Assembly: GCA_003427395.1 (NCBI GenBank)
Contig: BFEA01000174.1
Span: 1,304,943 to 1,332,442 of the forward strand
Direction: 5' to 3'
Length of the DNA: 27,500 nucleotides
From: Chara braunii
Taxonomy: Eukaryota > Streptophyta > Charophyceae > Charales > Characeae
Within the stretch, counting starts at the first letter, position 1; each line of letters starts with the position of its first letter. Positions 1-9,593 of the stretch are shown here, in pieces. Under the pieces are notes generated by a model. The model had not been told where the DNA came from. It did not search any database and saw only the letters and a list, made by a program, of their open reading frames with translations. The position numbers and the translations under genes are program-made.

Positions 1-197
1 GGGGGTCCTGGGCCCGGGTCAGCGGGGGTGCGGGTATCGGGGGCAGGGGGGTGGGTGTCCGGGGGCCGGGTCACGAGGGTGGGGCGACAACGGGCTTCCA
101 CAGCGGGTCCCGGGGGTCAGCGGGCCCCGCCGCGGGGTTCCGGGGGTCGACTCCCCACCCTGGCTTCCGCCCCGGGGTGCCCCGGGTGACAACCTAG
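1..197. repeat. G/C-rich degenerate repeat at the left edge
   Basis: The plus strand is made of many G runs of 3-7 bases with short spacers, and the motif GGGTCAGCGGG recurs near 16 and 117. From about 145 it becomes C-rich. It has no counterpart at the matching end of the other LTR (17835-18025), so it lies outside the retroelement or replaced its terminus. It has G-quadruplex potential on the plus strand. No coding content is supported; the open frame crossing it is low-complexity. Confidence 0.6.
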
Positions 198-471
198 ACT
201 CACCTGCCTTCGGTGGGCGTATCCCCGCCGACCTACCAGTCCACAGTACGAAAGTTGATTAGTTGCAATCGCGGAGGAGGGCCAGCAGAGGGCGTTTCTC
301 GTTCGCTGTAGCATAGGGGGTACATGCGGTATTACGCCTGTATCGAACCCGCACGCGAACCGACATCTTGGGGGGTTGAGGTTCCAAGCGCGACTCGTCG
401 TCGGTCGACTAGGACGCATCCCACACACACCACACGCACACCACTCTAAAGAACATAAAAATAAAACACAA

Positions 472-484
472 ACACACACACACA
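472..484. repeat. (CA)n microsatellite in LTR copy A
   Basis: A short CA run. The matching site in copy B (18296-18316) is longer, which is normal microsatellite length drift between two old copies. Confidence 0.8.
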
Positions 485-1073
485 AATCAAACAACGCAAC
501 ATCACTCCTAGTCCCTTCAGTAGGCATCCCATAACCTTCTGACACGGAAATCCGATAGGCGACGCGCGTGAGACTTCGTATAAAACCGCGCGGACGCAGG
601 GCCTACTCATATGGACTACAAACGGAAACGTACGCAAGCGGTGGCAATGATAGCGTACTATGTAGTACCCCTACTCATGAGGCCCTCGTTAATCTCGAGG
701 GTGGCATTCGACACTCAAGTCCGGGCTGACACGCGCCTTGAGGGAATGATCTCTCGACGCTGGACAACCGCCAAGTGCGGTTGAGAACCACACCCTCTTC
801 TGCACCCTGCAGAGAGTGGGTGGTACACAGGCTCGTACCTGTGGTGGCAATCGTCTCTTATGGCCCTGGATACCAGCTCCTTCACCTACGACCTGGGGAG
901 ATGGTCAATAAGTTTGATTTTGACGGTTGTCACAGACTTCAACGTCCAACTATAAAATTCTAAAAAGCAAAGGTTGAAAAGAGGATCCCCCTCTTCTTTC
1001 AACGCACGATCTTTGTAACCCTTACTCGCGGTCTCAGTAGGCCGTGCGAAACACTCAAGACATATTTATTTTC

Positions 1074-1086
1074 ATATATATATATA
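1074..1086. repeat. (TA)n microsatellite in LTR copy A
   Basis: A short TA run. Copy B has an expanded version at 18905-18931. Confidence 0.8.
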
Positions 1087-1783
1087 GGGTTATTCTTATG
1101 TGACGATCACTTCTCACAATCACAGTGGGACTCCTCTGTGCCATATATATGTATATGATCGCATGCAGTCAAATCTAAAGTCCGAACCACCAAACATACC
1201 TGCAATCAAATCAAAGATTCAACCAAAAGTCCATGCGCTACACGGGGAAACTTCAACCAATCTCTATACTCGTACCCCTCGCTTTAGCCATGCAAGCCCC
1301 AACCTTTGTCCAACCAACCTTAATTAAATACTCAGTACCCTTGTTGAATGACCATTCAATAAAAGTCCGGGTGAAAACCTCAATAAAACAACAAAAACCA
1401 CTAGGGTGAAAGCCTTTTAGGTTGAGTATTGAGGGTGAATTGGAATTGAGTCGTAAACCGACGAATCGACAACCGACATGTTATCAGTGATAACAGAAGA
1501 TGATCCTTGTAGGATCAAACTGAGTCTAGTCCTGATCTTGAATCAAACGATCAAGAGGACCTGTAACAAAGACAGACAAATCCCCATGCTAGAACTATAA
1601 GTCCATGGTGAATAATTTTCATGTCACGATCTCAGTCAAAATCATCCTAACTAACTAGGCATAAATCTACCTCTAAGTAAAGTGCCCGAAGAAAGGTAGA
1701 TCCTGACAAAATCTCCTCTATACAGAGTGGATCGCAAAAATCGCCACCTGTCAGAATACATCCTAATTCCTCTTAGATTGAGA

Positions 1784-2320
1784 AAATTTCGGCAGCGCTT
1801 TCCGTAGGAAAAGTGCCTTTCCAGAATTTATATAAACTTAAATACAGACCGAAATAATCTCTAACTTAAGATGATAAAATTTTGTCTAACTTTCTGAATT
1901 AGTAAAAATTTGGGCAACATTCCTTTTAGAAAGGGAGACTTTTCAGATTTATACTTACTCATATTCGAACTCAAGAAACAAGCTTAGTTCAACTTAAGAT
2001 AAAATTCAACCAACTCCTTAGATTTGTAAGAATTTCAGCAACATTCCCTTTGAAAAAGTGGTAATCCAAGATCTTTACAAAACTAAGTTCAGAATCTAAA
2101 GTGACTTTGATTTCTTAAGGTTCAATTTTGTCTAACTTTTAAAAATTTGAGCAGCATTCCCTTTAGAAAAGAAGGTTTTCCAATTTTTTATCTAGCAAAA
2201 AATTCAGGACAACTGAACTCTGAAAAAGACAAAATATGACTAACTTCTTGGTTTTATCAAATTTCGGCAGTGCTTCCCGTAGACAAAGTGGCTTACTAAG
2301 ATTTATACAAGACCAAGTAT
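1784..2320. repeat. Five-unit degenerate tandem array, period about 120 bp (LTR copy A)
   Basis: Five units begin near 1784, 1904, 2027, 2139 and 2257. Each carries a conserved core reading approximately AATTTSGGCAGCATTCCC on the plus strand, followed by TTTAGAAAAAGTG-like and TTTTCCA-like segments. Sequence between cores is A/T-rich and drifts. The same five units at the same spacing occur in copy B. I do not recognise the family; the conserved core suggests a protein- or RNA-binding site, which is inference. Confidence 0.7.
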
Positions 2321-2599
2321 AATAAAAGATCCTAGAAAATGCAGAAATTGACCTAAGTAAAAAAATACCTTAGCTAAGAAAATGCAGGAATCGAAACTAA
2401 CTCCTATGGCTCTAGCACGTGGCGGGCAACTAAAGCAACTACATATCAAACGGAAACTCAAACTAGGTAGTCATCTAACTCAGCCACATGCAGGCTAAAC
2501 CACAAAGATAAGTACTCTCACCAATCCCAAGTCACCTTTGGCAAACAATAGTTCATAGTCTTTCAGTGATTTATCCCTTTATACCCAGCTTACATAAGG

Positions 2600-3440
2600 C
2601 ATCGAGTTAGGTCAATTAAATCTTAAAAACAATGTCAACTCTTTGCCTTAGTTATACACGAACAAGTTGCACAACTACTTCTCTCCTTTTTGGGCATATG
2701 ACTAAGCCATTCGTCTTAGAAACAATGCTCAGTCGCCCTGATCTGTTTAAATAGCCAAGTTTTATATACTTCTCTGAACTTAATCCTCAAAAATGCATGT
2801 AGGACTGAGTCATTCATCTTAGAAACAATGCTGAGCCGACCCAAGTTACCTTCAGTTATAGCTCTTAATTATACTCTCTTACTATGTAATAAGGCTATAG
2901 TCAGACCATTCATCTTAGGAACAATGTCTGGCTAGTCTTGTTCTTATAAACATATACTTATAAAAATGTAGAAAGTCTTATTCCCTTGTTCACATTATAA
3001 TCATTTGGCCTCAGACTTAGACCATTCATCTTTTAAAAAGAATGTCCAGTCTTTGGTCTGAACCTCCCTCAGAATAAAAAAAAACAAAAGAGTTGGGCTA
3101 TTCGTCTTATAAACAATGCTCAACCCTCTTTTCTCAGCACTAAAAAAAATAGAGTACCATGGGTCAAGACCTAGAGACTGTTCAGAAACCACCCAAAAAT
3201 AAACAGCGATCAAACCATTCATCTTAGAAACAATGTCTGGTCCTCAAGACTTGCACAATAAATATCTCACAGAAACAACAACCAGGTCATTCATCTTAGA
3301 AACAATGTCTGACTAAATTAAATAAACATAGCAACCAAGCCATTCATCTTAGAAACAATGCTTGGTTCTTTAGAAAACAGAACAAAACACAACAGTCATG
3401 CCATTCGTCTTAGAAACAATGCCTTACCCTGTAAGACCCG
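2600..3440. repeat. Ten-unit hairpin array (LTR copy A)
   Basis: Nine clear cores and one weak one share the consensus CATTCATCTTAGAAACAATG. The clear cores are at 2708-2727, 2811-2830, 2907-2926, 3023-3044, 3098-3118, 3216-3235, 3288-3307, 3341-3360 and 3402-3421; the weak one is near 2615-2635. CATT and AATG at the core ends pair. Flanking arms extend the stem, for example CCAAGC with GCTTGG around 3341 and CAGACC with GTCTGG around 2907. Arm sequence differs from unit to unit while pairing is largely kept, usually with one bulged base. Spacing between cores is 53-118 bp. Function unknown. Confidence 0.8.
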
Positions 3441-4444
3441 TTCAAGCAGAAACAAAACTGCCTTTCTCCCACTTTCCCCCTGATGCAACCCCTTTTCTCG
3501 ATATGCTTTCAGACAATCAATAAAACTGAAACCTGAGGTTGTGAACTCATTCATTTACTTAGTCTGGGTTATATCTTGAAACTCAAACCCAAAGTCAAAG
3601 GTAGAGGGCATGCAATATACCCAGTCAAACATAGCAAGTTGTACAGTTACGGGTTATAACAGAGTTTATAGAGGGAAAAAAATAATAACTTCTCAGTTCC
3701 CTCCCTCCAAAACTCCTCCTGAGTTCCGACAGAGATCCCGCAATCGGTGGGTTGACTCCCCACAAAGTCTTGTTGCGGTTCTACGGGTTGTAATCCCGCC
3801 TGCCGCCTTCCTTTCAGAACTTGACTAGACTTAGAGTAAGAAAGGCAGAAGAAAAGGGGTTTCAGACTCTCGAGATACAAGAGAGGGACAAACTCAAATC
3901 CCAAGAGAGGGTCTTGTAACCTTCAATCTCCTGAGGGCCCCGCAATGATGGCCGAAGCGGGCAACCACTAGTCAAATCGAAGTCAAAACTGACAACAAAC
4001 TGCACCCCAACAAAACCTCAAGTCGTGACGGTGAGCCCTTTCACGAACCTGATCATGCCTCCCAGTCCACACTACCTCGATCTCGGATAGCACCGCCGCC
4101 TGGCACTCGTGCACATCTCCCCCATACTTCGTCAAACTGCCGGCGACGCGTAGCCGCACAGTCAAATTTTGACTCTCCTCAGGTTACAAAGATAGCGCTT
4201 GCGTAGAGCCGAGTCACTCCCCTAAGCTGCAGTAATCACGCACTGTCATTATACCCGAGCTGATCCCCATAGCAATTTGCCGACATCGTGTACCCTGTAG
4301 TCGTGCACAGTGGCCTGGCGAAGGTAAACGGGAAGCAGTGGTGGGCCAACCGTACAGAGTCAACCTCAAGAATACAACAGCCCCAGCCTCATTGTGGTCC
4401 TCTACTGTTTCACCCGACACTCCGAGCAGCGCGCCGTCCAACAG

Positions 4445-4492
4445 GTAAGTTTCTAACTCAACGACCTTGCTTCACGTTTCTTCTGTTGGCAG
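4445..4492 (+). other. Candidate mini-intron 1 in LTR copy A (plus strand)
   Basis: A donor CAG|GTAAGT, a CTAAC branch-point-like motif 8 bases on, a pyrimidine-rich stretch and an acceptor GGCAG| bound 48 bp. Copy B keeps all signals at 22296-22343 with identical length. The strand is opposite to gag-pol. This is motif evidence only. Confidence 0.35.
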
Positions 4493-4557
4493 CACGAGCA
4501 AGATAAAGAGTATCATCATCCGTTTGAAGGCTCCTACTCGAACCCACCGGCCAACAG

Positions 4558-4682
4558 GTAAGTCTCTCTCAGTCGTGACCAACTTCACACTACCTCCGAT
4601 CGATGCAACTTGTCGCACACTGGTCAGCGGACAAGTCTGTAACCTTGCCACTTGCCCCCCTCCTTACCACCTTTGCTTGCAG
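4558..4682 (+). other. Candidate mini-intron 2 in LTR copy A (plus strand)
   Basis: A donor AACAG|GTAAGTC and an acceptor TTTGCTTGCAG|CTGG preceded by a pyrimidine-rich stretch bound 125 bp. Copy B has the same structure and length at 22409-22533. A frame opening after a TAA near 4331 stays open through both candidate introns and ends at a TAG just after 4691. Confidence 0.33.
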
Positions 4683-4962
4683 CTGGCTCGACTAGTGGGA
4701 TAAGTAGCCTATCGTCCTACGGCTATGCCTGCAATTCTTCAGCTTGCCTCCACTTCTCCTGATGAAATGACCAACGTACGTTCGAACATGCAGTCTGTAC
4801 TCTCACGCCGGTTCGTCACTTTAACAGGTAAGCCTCCGCTTCCCTTATCTCACTCCCATGGCGCACGACCACCGGGTAAGCATCTCGTCCCTCTTCTTCC
4901 TCGCTCCTACCGTCAGACTTCAACTCAGCATTCTGCATCACGAACTTGTTGCTAAAATTGAC

Positions 4963-5004
4963 CAGATACAGGATGCCTCGAACTCACTCCAGATACAGGA
5001 TGCC
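4963..5004 (+). other. Deletion junction with 15-nt templated filler
   Basis: CAGATACAGGATGCC occurs at 4963-4977 and again at 4990-5004, where copy A jumps over 1292 bp present in copy B (22843-24134). Copy B has the motif once. A short duplicated filler at a deletion junction is typical of end-joining repair with templated insertion. Confidence 0.7.
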
Positions 5005-5194
5005 GTGATCGGCTCCCCCAACAAAAACCAAAGGGGATAATCCCGCGGGACCCTCAACCCCCTCATTCCTTCACTGCTCGATTGCTCTTGCGTTGTCACC
5101 CCGCTGACCTCGATCCCCGCAGCTCCGTATCATAAGTCCAATGCCGTAACCTATCGGGGTAAGCCCAAACCTGAGACCAGCGTGCGCAGACTCC

Positions 5195-5202
5195 TATATA
5201 AA
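5195..5202 (+). promoter_or_regulatory. TATA-box-like site in LTR copy A
   Basis: TATATAAA in the context CTCCTATATAAAGCGG, preserved in copy B at 24323-24330. An AATAAA follows on the plus strand at 5408-5413. The spacing resembles a U3-R-U5 layout, yet it points opposite to gag-pol. The minus strand reads TTTATATAGG here, so a sense or bidirectional role is possible. Confidence 0.4.
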
Positions 5203-5407
5203 GCGGTGCAACACGACGCTCGAGGCCAAAAAAAAGGTGGCATGGGCCTTATCTCTGCCTACAACCAAGCGTGCGGCCGTTGACCACCCTCGCCGGCTTA
5301 CTCCAACTACGCCACGATGGCCACGTGCCCCCTCCCGCACGCCAGACCTACCGTCGGTCAAGCGTGGAGGACAATGCTCAAGCCTTTTAATCCCCCGCCT
5401 AATCGGT

Positions 5408-5413
5408 AATAAA
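5408..5413 (+). promoter_or_regulatory. Candidate polyadenylation signal AATAAA in LTR copy A
   Basis: AATAAA lies 206 bp beyond the TATA-like site and 230 bp before the inner LTR end. Copy B keeps the same hexamer at 24535-24540 at near-identical spacing. The sense is opposite to gag-pol. Confidence 0.3.
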
Positions 5414-5643
5414 AATCAAGTCATTTGGCTATGCCGGCTTCACAATCAAAATACAAGAAAAGGAATCAGACGCGCGCCTTAAAATTGCGCGCCCACTCAT
5501 TCTTCTTAGTCGAACAAATCCTTAGTCTGCGTACGGACGACCACCGCATTCCGTGTCGATACACCAAAATTTCTGAATGAATCAAACTTTCTGTTACTTG
5601 TAAAAACAGGGCGGATACCCTTGTCACGGTATTCGCACCGACA

Positions 5644-7642
5644 GCTTACCGGACCATATTAAGAGACGTTCCCGTCGCTTCGTCGAATTAGAAAGCCATA
5701 AATTCATCCATACTCCAAATGCTGACGAGAAAGGGACCAATCCAATTAGCCGAGAGACTCAGGTTCGAGGCCTCCATCAAACCATGCCAACACAACTATA
5801 TGCTGTTAGGGTTTTAACCTGGGTCTCCATTGTCCTGATACTAGGACGCCGATGTACTACGCATCGGTACTACAACATAAGTTACAAAGGCCCTCATAAC
5901 TGTCCTCTCCCGTTTGTCCTAGACAAATGTCGGCTTCTCATTGAGTGTCCCAGTTAGTCTCTTCCCTGTAAGCAGAGCCATAATTAGGGACGCGGACCTT
6001 AACTGAGACCTTAGAAAACACTCTCGCCTTCCTCCCGAAATTCCTCACAATCAAACACATATACATATATATACTTAAATCTTATCTCAGCTCTTTCTGC
6101 AGTCCTGTACAGAAATGTTAGATCTCCATCTTGACCCACCATAGTCTGGTTGATCGAGCCAGATCTACGGCCCACCGCGTTTGTTATCTTAGTGGCAGTG
6201 CCCTCGCTGGTTACTCAACGATAGACTTCCTCCTGATAAACATTCAATCAGGACTACTCAAAAGACTTTGACATACTCGACTCATATCCCCTGCCATCCC
6301 GCGGGAGTAATTTCCTGAGGCGTGCATACCCCCTTAAACTTTTACTCCTTCGGTAGACGTGGACCCTCCTCCAAGTTGTGCCGATCAGCAGCCATCCGAT
6401 AGGGGTTGTGCCCTAGCGGTACTAAACTTTAGCGCTTAGCTTGGTCTTCTTCAATATACCTTAGGATTAACACAAGTGTCTAGACGGTGCGTCGCAAACA
6501 GACCACAGGCGCACTGCGGGATCACGCAGGGGTCTGTCTCACTTCTAAAGGTGTTTACCAACTCCCTATGAGATAACATAGAGAGCACGACACCCTTCTC
6601 ACAATCACAAATAAAATCACCGCCAGGTTCACAAGGCCGTGGTCCCCTGACCTGATCAGAGACAGCCAACCACACATCCTAATGACGTCTACCAAATGCA
6701 CTGACTTGCGACATACTCAGTTCCACCAATAACCCAAGTCGTTTGGTCCTTCTCGTCAGACTTTATTAACTCAAAACCCTGCTTTCCATGCCATTAAATC
6801 TTTTACCCACCTTTAACTTATTAAAGGTGCCTCTCACAATAGGTCTCCCAGCCACCCCTTCCTTTTCTAGGATGAACTTCCACGTGACCTTTCCTTTTGA
6901 AGACGAGTCTTCCAATAAACAATATTACCAGCTTCCCAATCTGAAGGGGTCTTAACAAAAAAACAACTCAATCTGAGAGACCAACTTATGGGTCCTCGTC
7001 ACAACTCAAACAATAACATCTGGCATGGTAAGGCATCCGAGTCTCAGAAACTCTTAAATCCCGTAGGATTCTCACAATCTTTCACAAACATGCTGCACTC
7101 TCCCTTCTTATACTCTGCCCCATCATCTGCATGTCGCATGAGTATACCGGAGAGTAGGCAACTTTACAGTTCTCACATTCATAAACACATGAGAGGCATC
7201 CCACACATCTCTCACACAAAACCATCATACAATATGATAAAGTGATCGTCATAAAGACAAGCCTCATAAGGTCTCAACCTATAGTACATTCGGGAGCACA
7301 ATGTCTTCCTAAAAAACTCGATACAAATCCTCAGCTCATCGTCCCACTCATCTAAGTAGAGCCCATGTCCTCGATGTATAAAGTCACACAATATACGCAA
7401 GGATATAAATGAATCTCAATCACACAGGTCATAACGTAACTGCGTACTCACACATGTTATTCAATCTGAATGACATTTCCCAAATCTCACAAAAGAAAAA
7501 TCCCCAAAACCCGTCAAGTCCCATAACCTACATACGTACAATTAGACAGGACTCACACGACTGACTCAGGGTATGTACAACTCTAACTCATCCTTTATGT
7601 ACAAAGAGCCCTAACCCTACTGGCCCATAGATAAACCAGTCC
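5644..7642. other. Internal 3' region of the retroelement, no gene seen
   Basis: Two kilobases lie between the end of the second gag-like gene and the 3' LTR. Frames on both strands are short and show no recognisable domain. There is a TA-rich stretch near 6058-6075 and a small perfect hairpin (CCGATG/CATCGG, 5849-5867). The minus-strand sequence next to the LTR at 5644-5670 is not purine-rich, so the expected polypurine tract is absent or degraded. Confidence 0.55.
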
Positions 7643-8374
7643 CTACTCACTCATCTCCTCCTGGTTTTGCCCATACAGTTGAGCTCTACCCCCATCTGCA
7701 GTTCGCTCTACTACTCTACCCTGTCTATCGTACATCTTCCCATCCTTCTCAGTAACCCTTCCTGCAACTTTATTCTCGAGGAACTTTGGACACTCAAGGG
7801 TCCTGTGCATGCCGTCCTGGAAATACAAACACATATTTTTCGACTTCCTCGGAAATTTCTTCTTCTTCTTCGCATTTGGGTCTGAGGACTGGGAAGCGAC
7901 AGCCATGGCTGGTTGACTCGTGGCTTCCTGCTGCTTCTGCCCAAAGACATGCCCTCGTGAATCTGTCCCTGTGGCCCAAGAACCTAATTGGGCTCTCAAC
8001 TCTCCCATCTCTGGCATGCGCTCGGGAGTATCCAGTCTTTGAGGTCTCTCTAGCGGCATATCCACCTCCATGGTGGCTACCAACGCGTCCAGGCGCGCCG
8101 CCTCCCTCTCTTCTGCCTCAGGCTGAGTAGGTACCACTGCCCCTGTAAGAGTACCTCCCCACACCTCCAGCAGGGTCGCAAGGGATTCCTCTGCAGAACC
8201 CTCCTCAGTAGGCGGAGACTGTGGCCTCTGAGTTGGCCCCTCAGCAGAGACCTCGAAAGACATAGGGGTCACCTGTTGTGAGGCCATCTCAGTAGGAGCC
8301 CTGAAACTAAAGCTCCCCTCTTCAACTTTCCTCTTCATCTCTGCCTCAGCGGGTTCCAGGAATACCTTTTCCAA
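7643..8374 (-). pseudogene. Downstream gag-like gene, C-terminal part with degenerate zinc knuckle
   Basis: A 243-residue open frame. Residues 1-150 are acidic, Pro/Glu-rich and low in hydrophobics. A basic stretch near 168-178 (NAKKKKKFPRKSKN) precedes a nucleocapsid-type zinc knuckle, C182-x2-F185-x4-H190-x4-C195. The normal pattern is CX2CX4HX4C, so the second Cys is Phe. The tail RVTEKDGKMYDRQGRVVERT ends at the stop by 7643. It probably bound nucleic acid as the end of a gag-like product. Its original start is upstream in another frame: in-frame stops and a shift lie between 8374 and 8497, linking it to the coiled-coil segment 8497-9282. Confidence 0.7.
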
Positions 8375-8496
8375 CCTTTCCTACTGAGAAGGCTCTGCTG
8401 CCTCTCGTTGGCCAAATAATCACTGCATCCCGTCACCCTGAATGCCGTATCTATTCTGCTCGGTCCAATCGACCACCTTGGTGGCCGAAAGTCTCT

Positions 8497-9282
8497 CTAC
8501 TGCAACCGCCATATCCTGGAACCTCTTCCCCATTCAGCTTCCTTGGCTTCCATGCGCGTCCTCCAGACCAGGTTCTCAGCCTTTTCTTTTGCAAGCTGAG
8601 TAATCAAATGCTCCACTTTCATCCTTCTGATCGCCAGCTCGTCACTAAGCATAGAATACCTATAGAAGGAAGTGGTTGCTGCCTGGCGTATCCTCCTATC
8701 CACTCGCTCAATTGCCATCCTGACGGCAGAAAGTCCCAAATCTCCTGTCTCTCTCGCCTCATCCGCCTTCTCATCTGCCTGCCCCGTCTCCTGCAACCTC
8801 TGGCGGGCTGCATTCCTCCTACTCTCATATCTGGCCCACATCTTGTCGATCCTTTGTTCACTCGTCCTAGGATCGACTGGTGGTGCTGGTGCCACTCCTG
8901 CAACCTCCATCTCGATTTTTCTCTCGTATATCTCCGCAAGGCGTGCTTGCACCCTGGCAGACTTCTCCTCCGCAGTTTCTCCCTGTGGCCTCCCTGCCCG
9001 TGCTCCGTGGGTTTCTCGAGCCGGGGTCTCATTAGTCGTCCCTCTCTCAGCATGCGGCGACCCTAGGGTTGGCTTAGTTGGGGTGTGTACCTCAATATTA
9101 GGGTGCTCCATCGCGTACGCGGCCAGCCGTGAATCTATAGTCACGCGGGTCTCGGCTCTCCACCCCTCCTCTGACCTCTCCGTCTCTGCCACCTGTCTGG
9201 GCGACGTAATAACCTCCTGTGAGGGCACCGGAACCTCACCACGGTCTGGTTCGGGAATTCCTTCTCGCCAGGGCTGTTGCAC
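8497..9282 (-). pseudogene. Downstream gag-like gene, central coiled-coil segment
   Basis: A 261-residue open frame without its own good start; it is the middle of the gene running from 10247 to 7643. Residues 1-110 are Pro/Glu/Thr-rich and look disordered. From about 110 to 250 the sequence is highly charged and alpha-helical, with heptad-like patterns (KSARVQARLAEIYERKIEM; RQAATTSFYRYSMLSDELAI) that suggest a coiled coil. I recall similar RQAATTSFYRY-type segments in predicted Chara braunii retroelement proteins, unverified. The C-terminus loses frame near 8497-8530. Very high GC third positions here create long shadow frames on the plus strand. Confidence 0.65.
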
Positions 9283-9593
9283 CTACTTTGGAACCGTGGT
9301 ACGAGGAGGAGTATCTTCTTCAACTGTAATTACCTCCTCAACATGCGGCCCCTCTCGCTCATGTCGTTCGGCCTGTGGCTCAGGGCCCTGCGGCTCCCCC
9401 ATTGGTGGCTCAACCTGATCCATGTTCAATTCTGGGGCCCTCCACTGAGATGCGTCAAGATGTGCCTCTAGACTCCTGAATGGCGTCTCCGAAGCCCACC
9501 TTCTTCCTGGCCTGGTGATCGCAGCGACTGTCCCTGTAGATCACTGCTGGTGACCGGACGAAACTCCACTTGCCCAAGTCCACAAGCAGGGAA

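Larger units (their letters stand above)
198..5643 (-). mobile_element. 3' LTR (copy A), outer end truncated and internally deleted
   Basis: This stretch aligns along its whole length with 18026-24778, roughly nine-tenths identical in the segments compared by eye. On the minus strand it begins TGTCGGTGCGAATACC at 5643. Its other end stops aligning at 198, so about 190 bp present in copy B (17835-18025) are missing. It also lacks 1292 bp present in copy B (22843-24134). Restoring both losses gives about the length of copy B. No convincing protein-coding gene lies inside; open frames are short and not preserved between copies. Confidence 0.87.

Noticed and set aside
117-545. 142-codon minus-strand frame and its relative at 18005-18313
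   Set aside because: The shared part comes from LTR sequence including the CA repeat; the frame differs in length and ends between copies, with no domain.
2600-3440. CRISPR-like array
   Set aside because: Spacing is irregular (53-118 bp), spacers are not unique between the two LTR copies, repeats are imperfect hairpins, and the sequence is eukaryotic.
4755-4775. Hammerhead ribozyme core (CTGATGA motif)
   Set aside because: Copy B reads CTGATGG, and no GAAA partner with pairing stems is seen at the right distance.
5849-5867. Small perfect hairpin CCGATG/CATCGG
   Set aside because: A six-base stem in 2 kb of sequence is expected by chance, and there is no second copy to compare.
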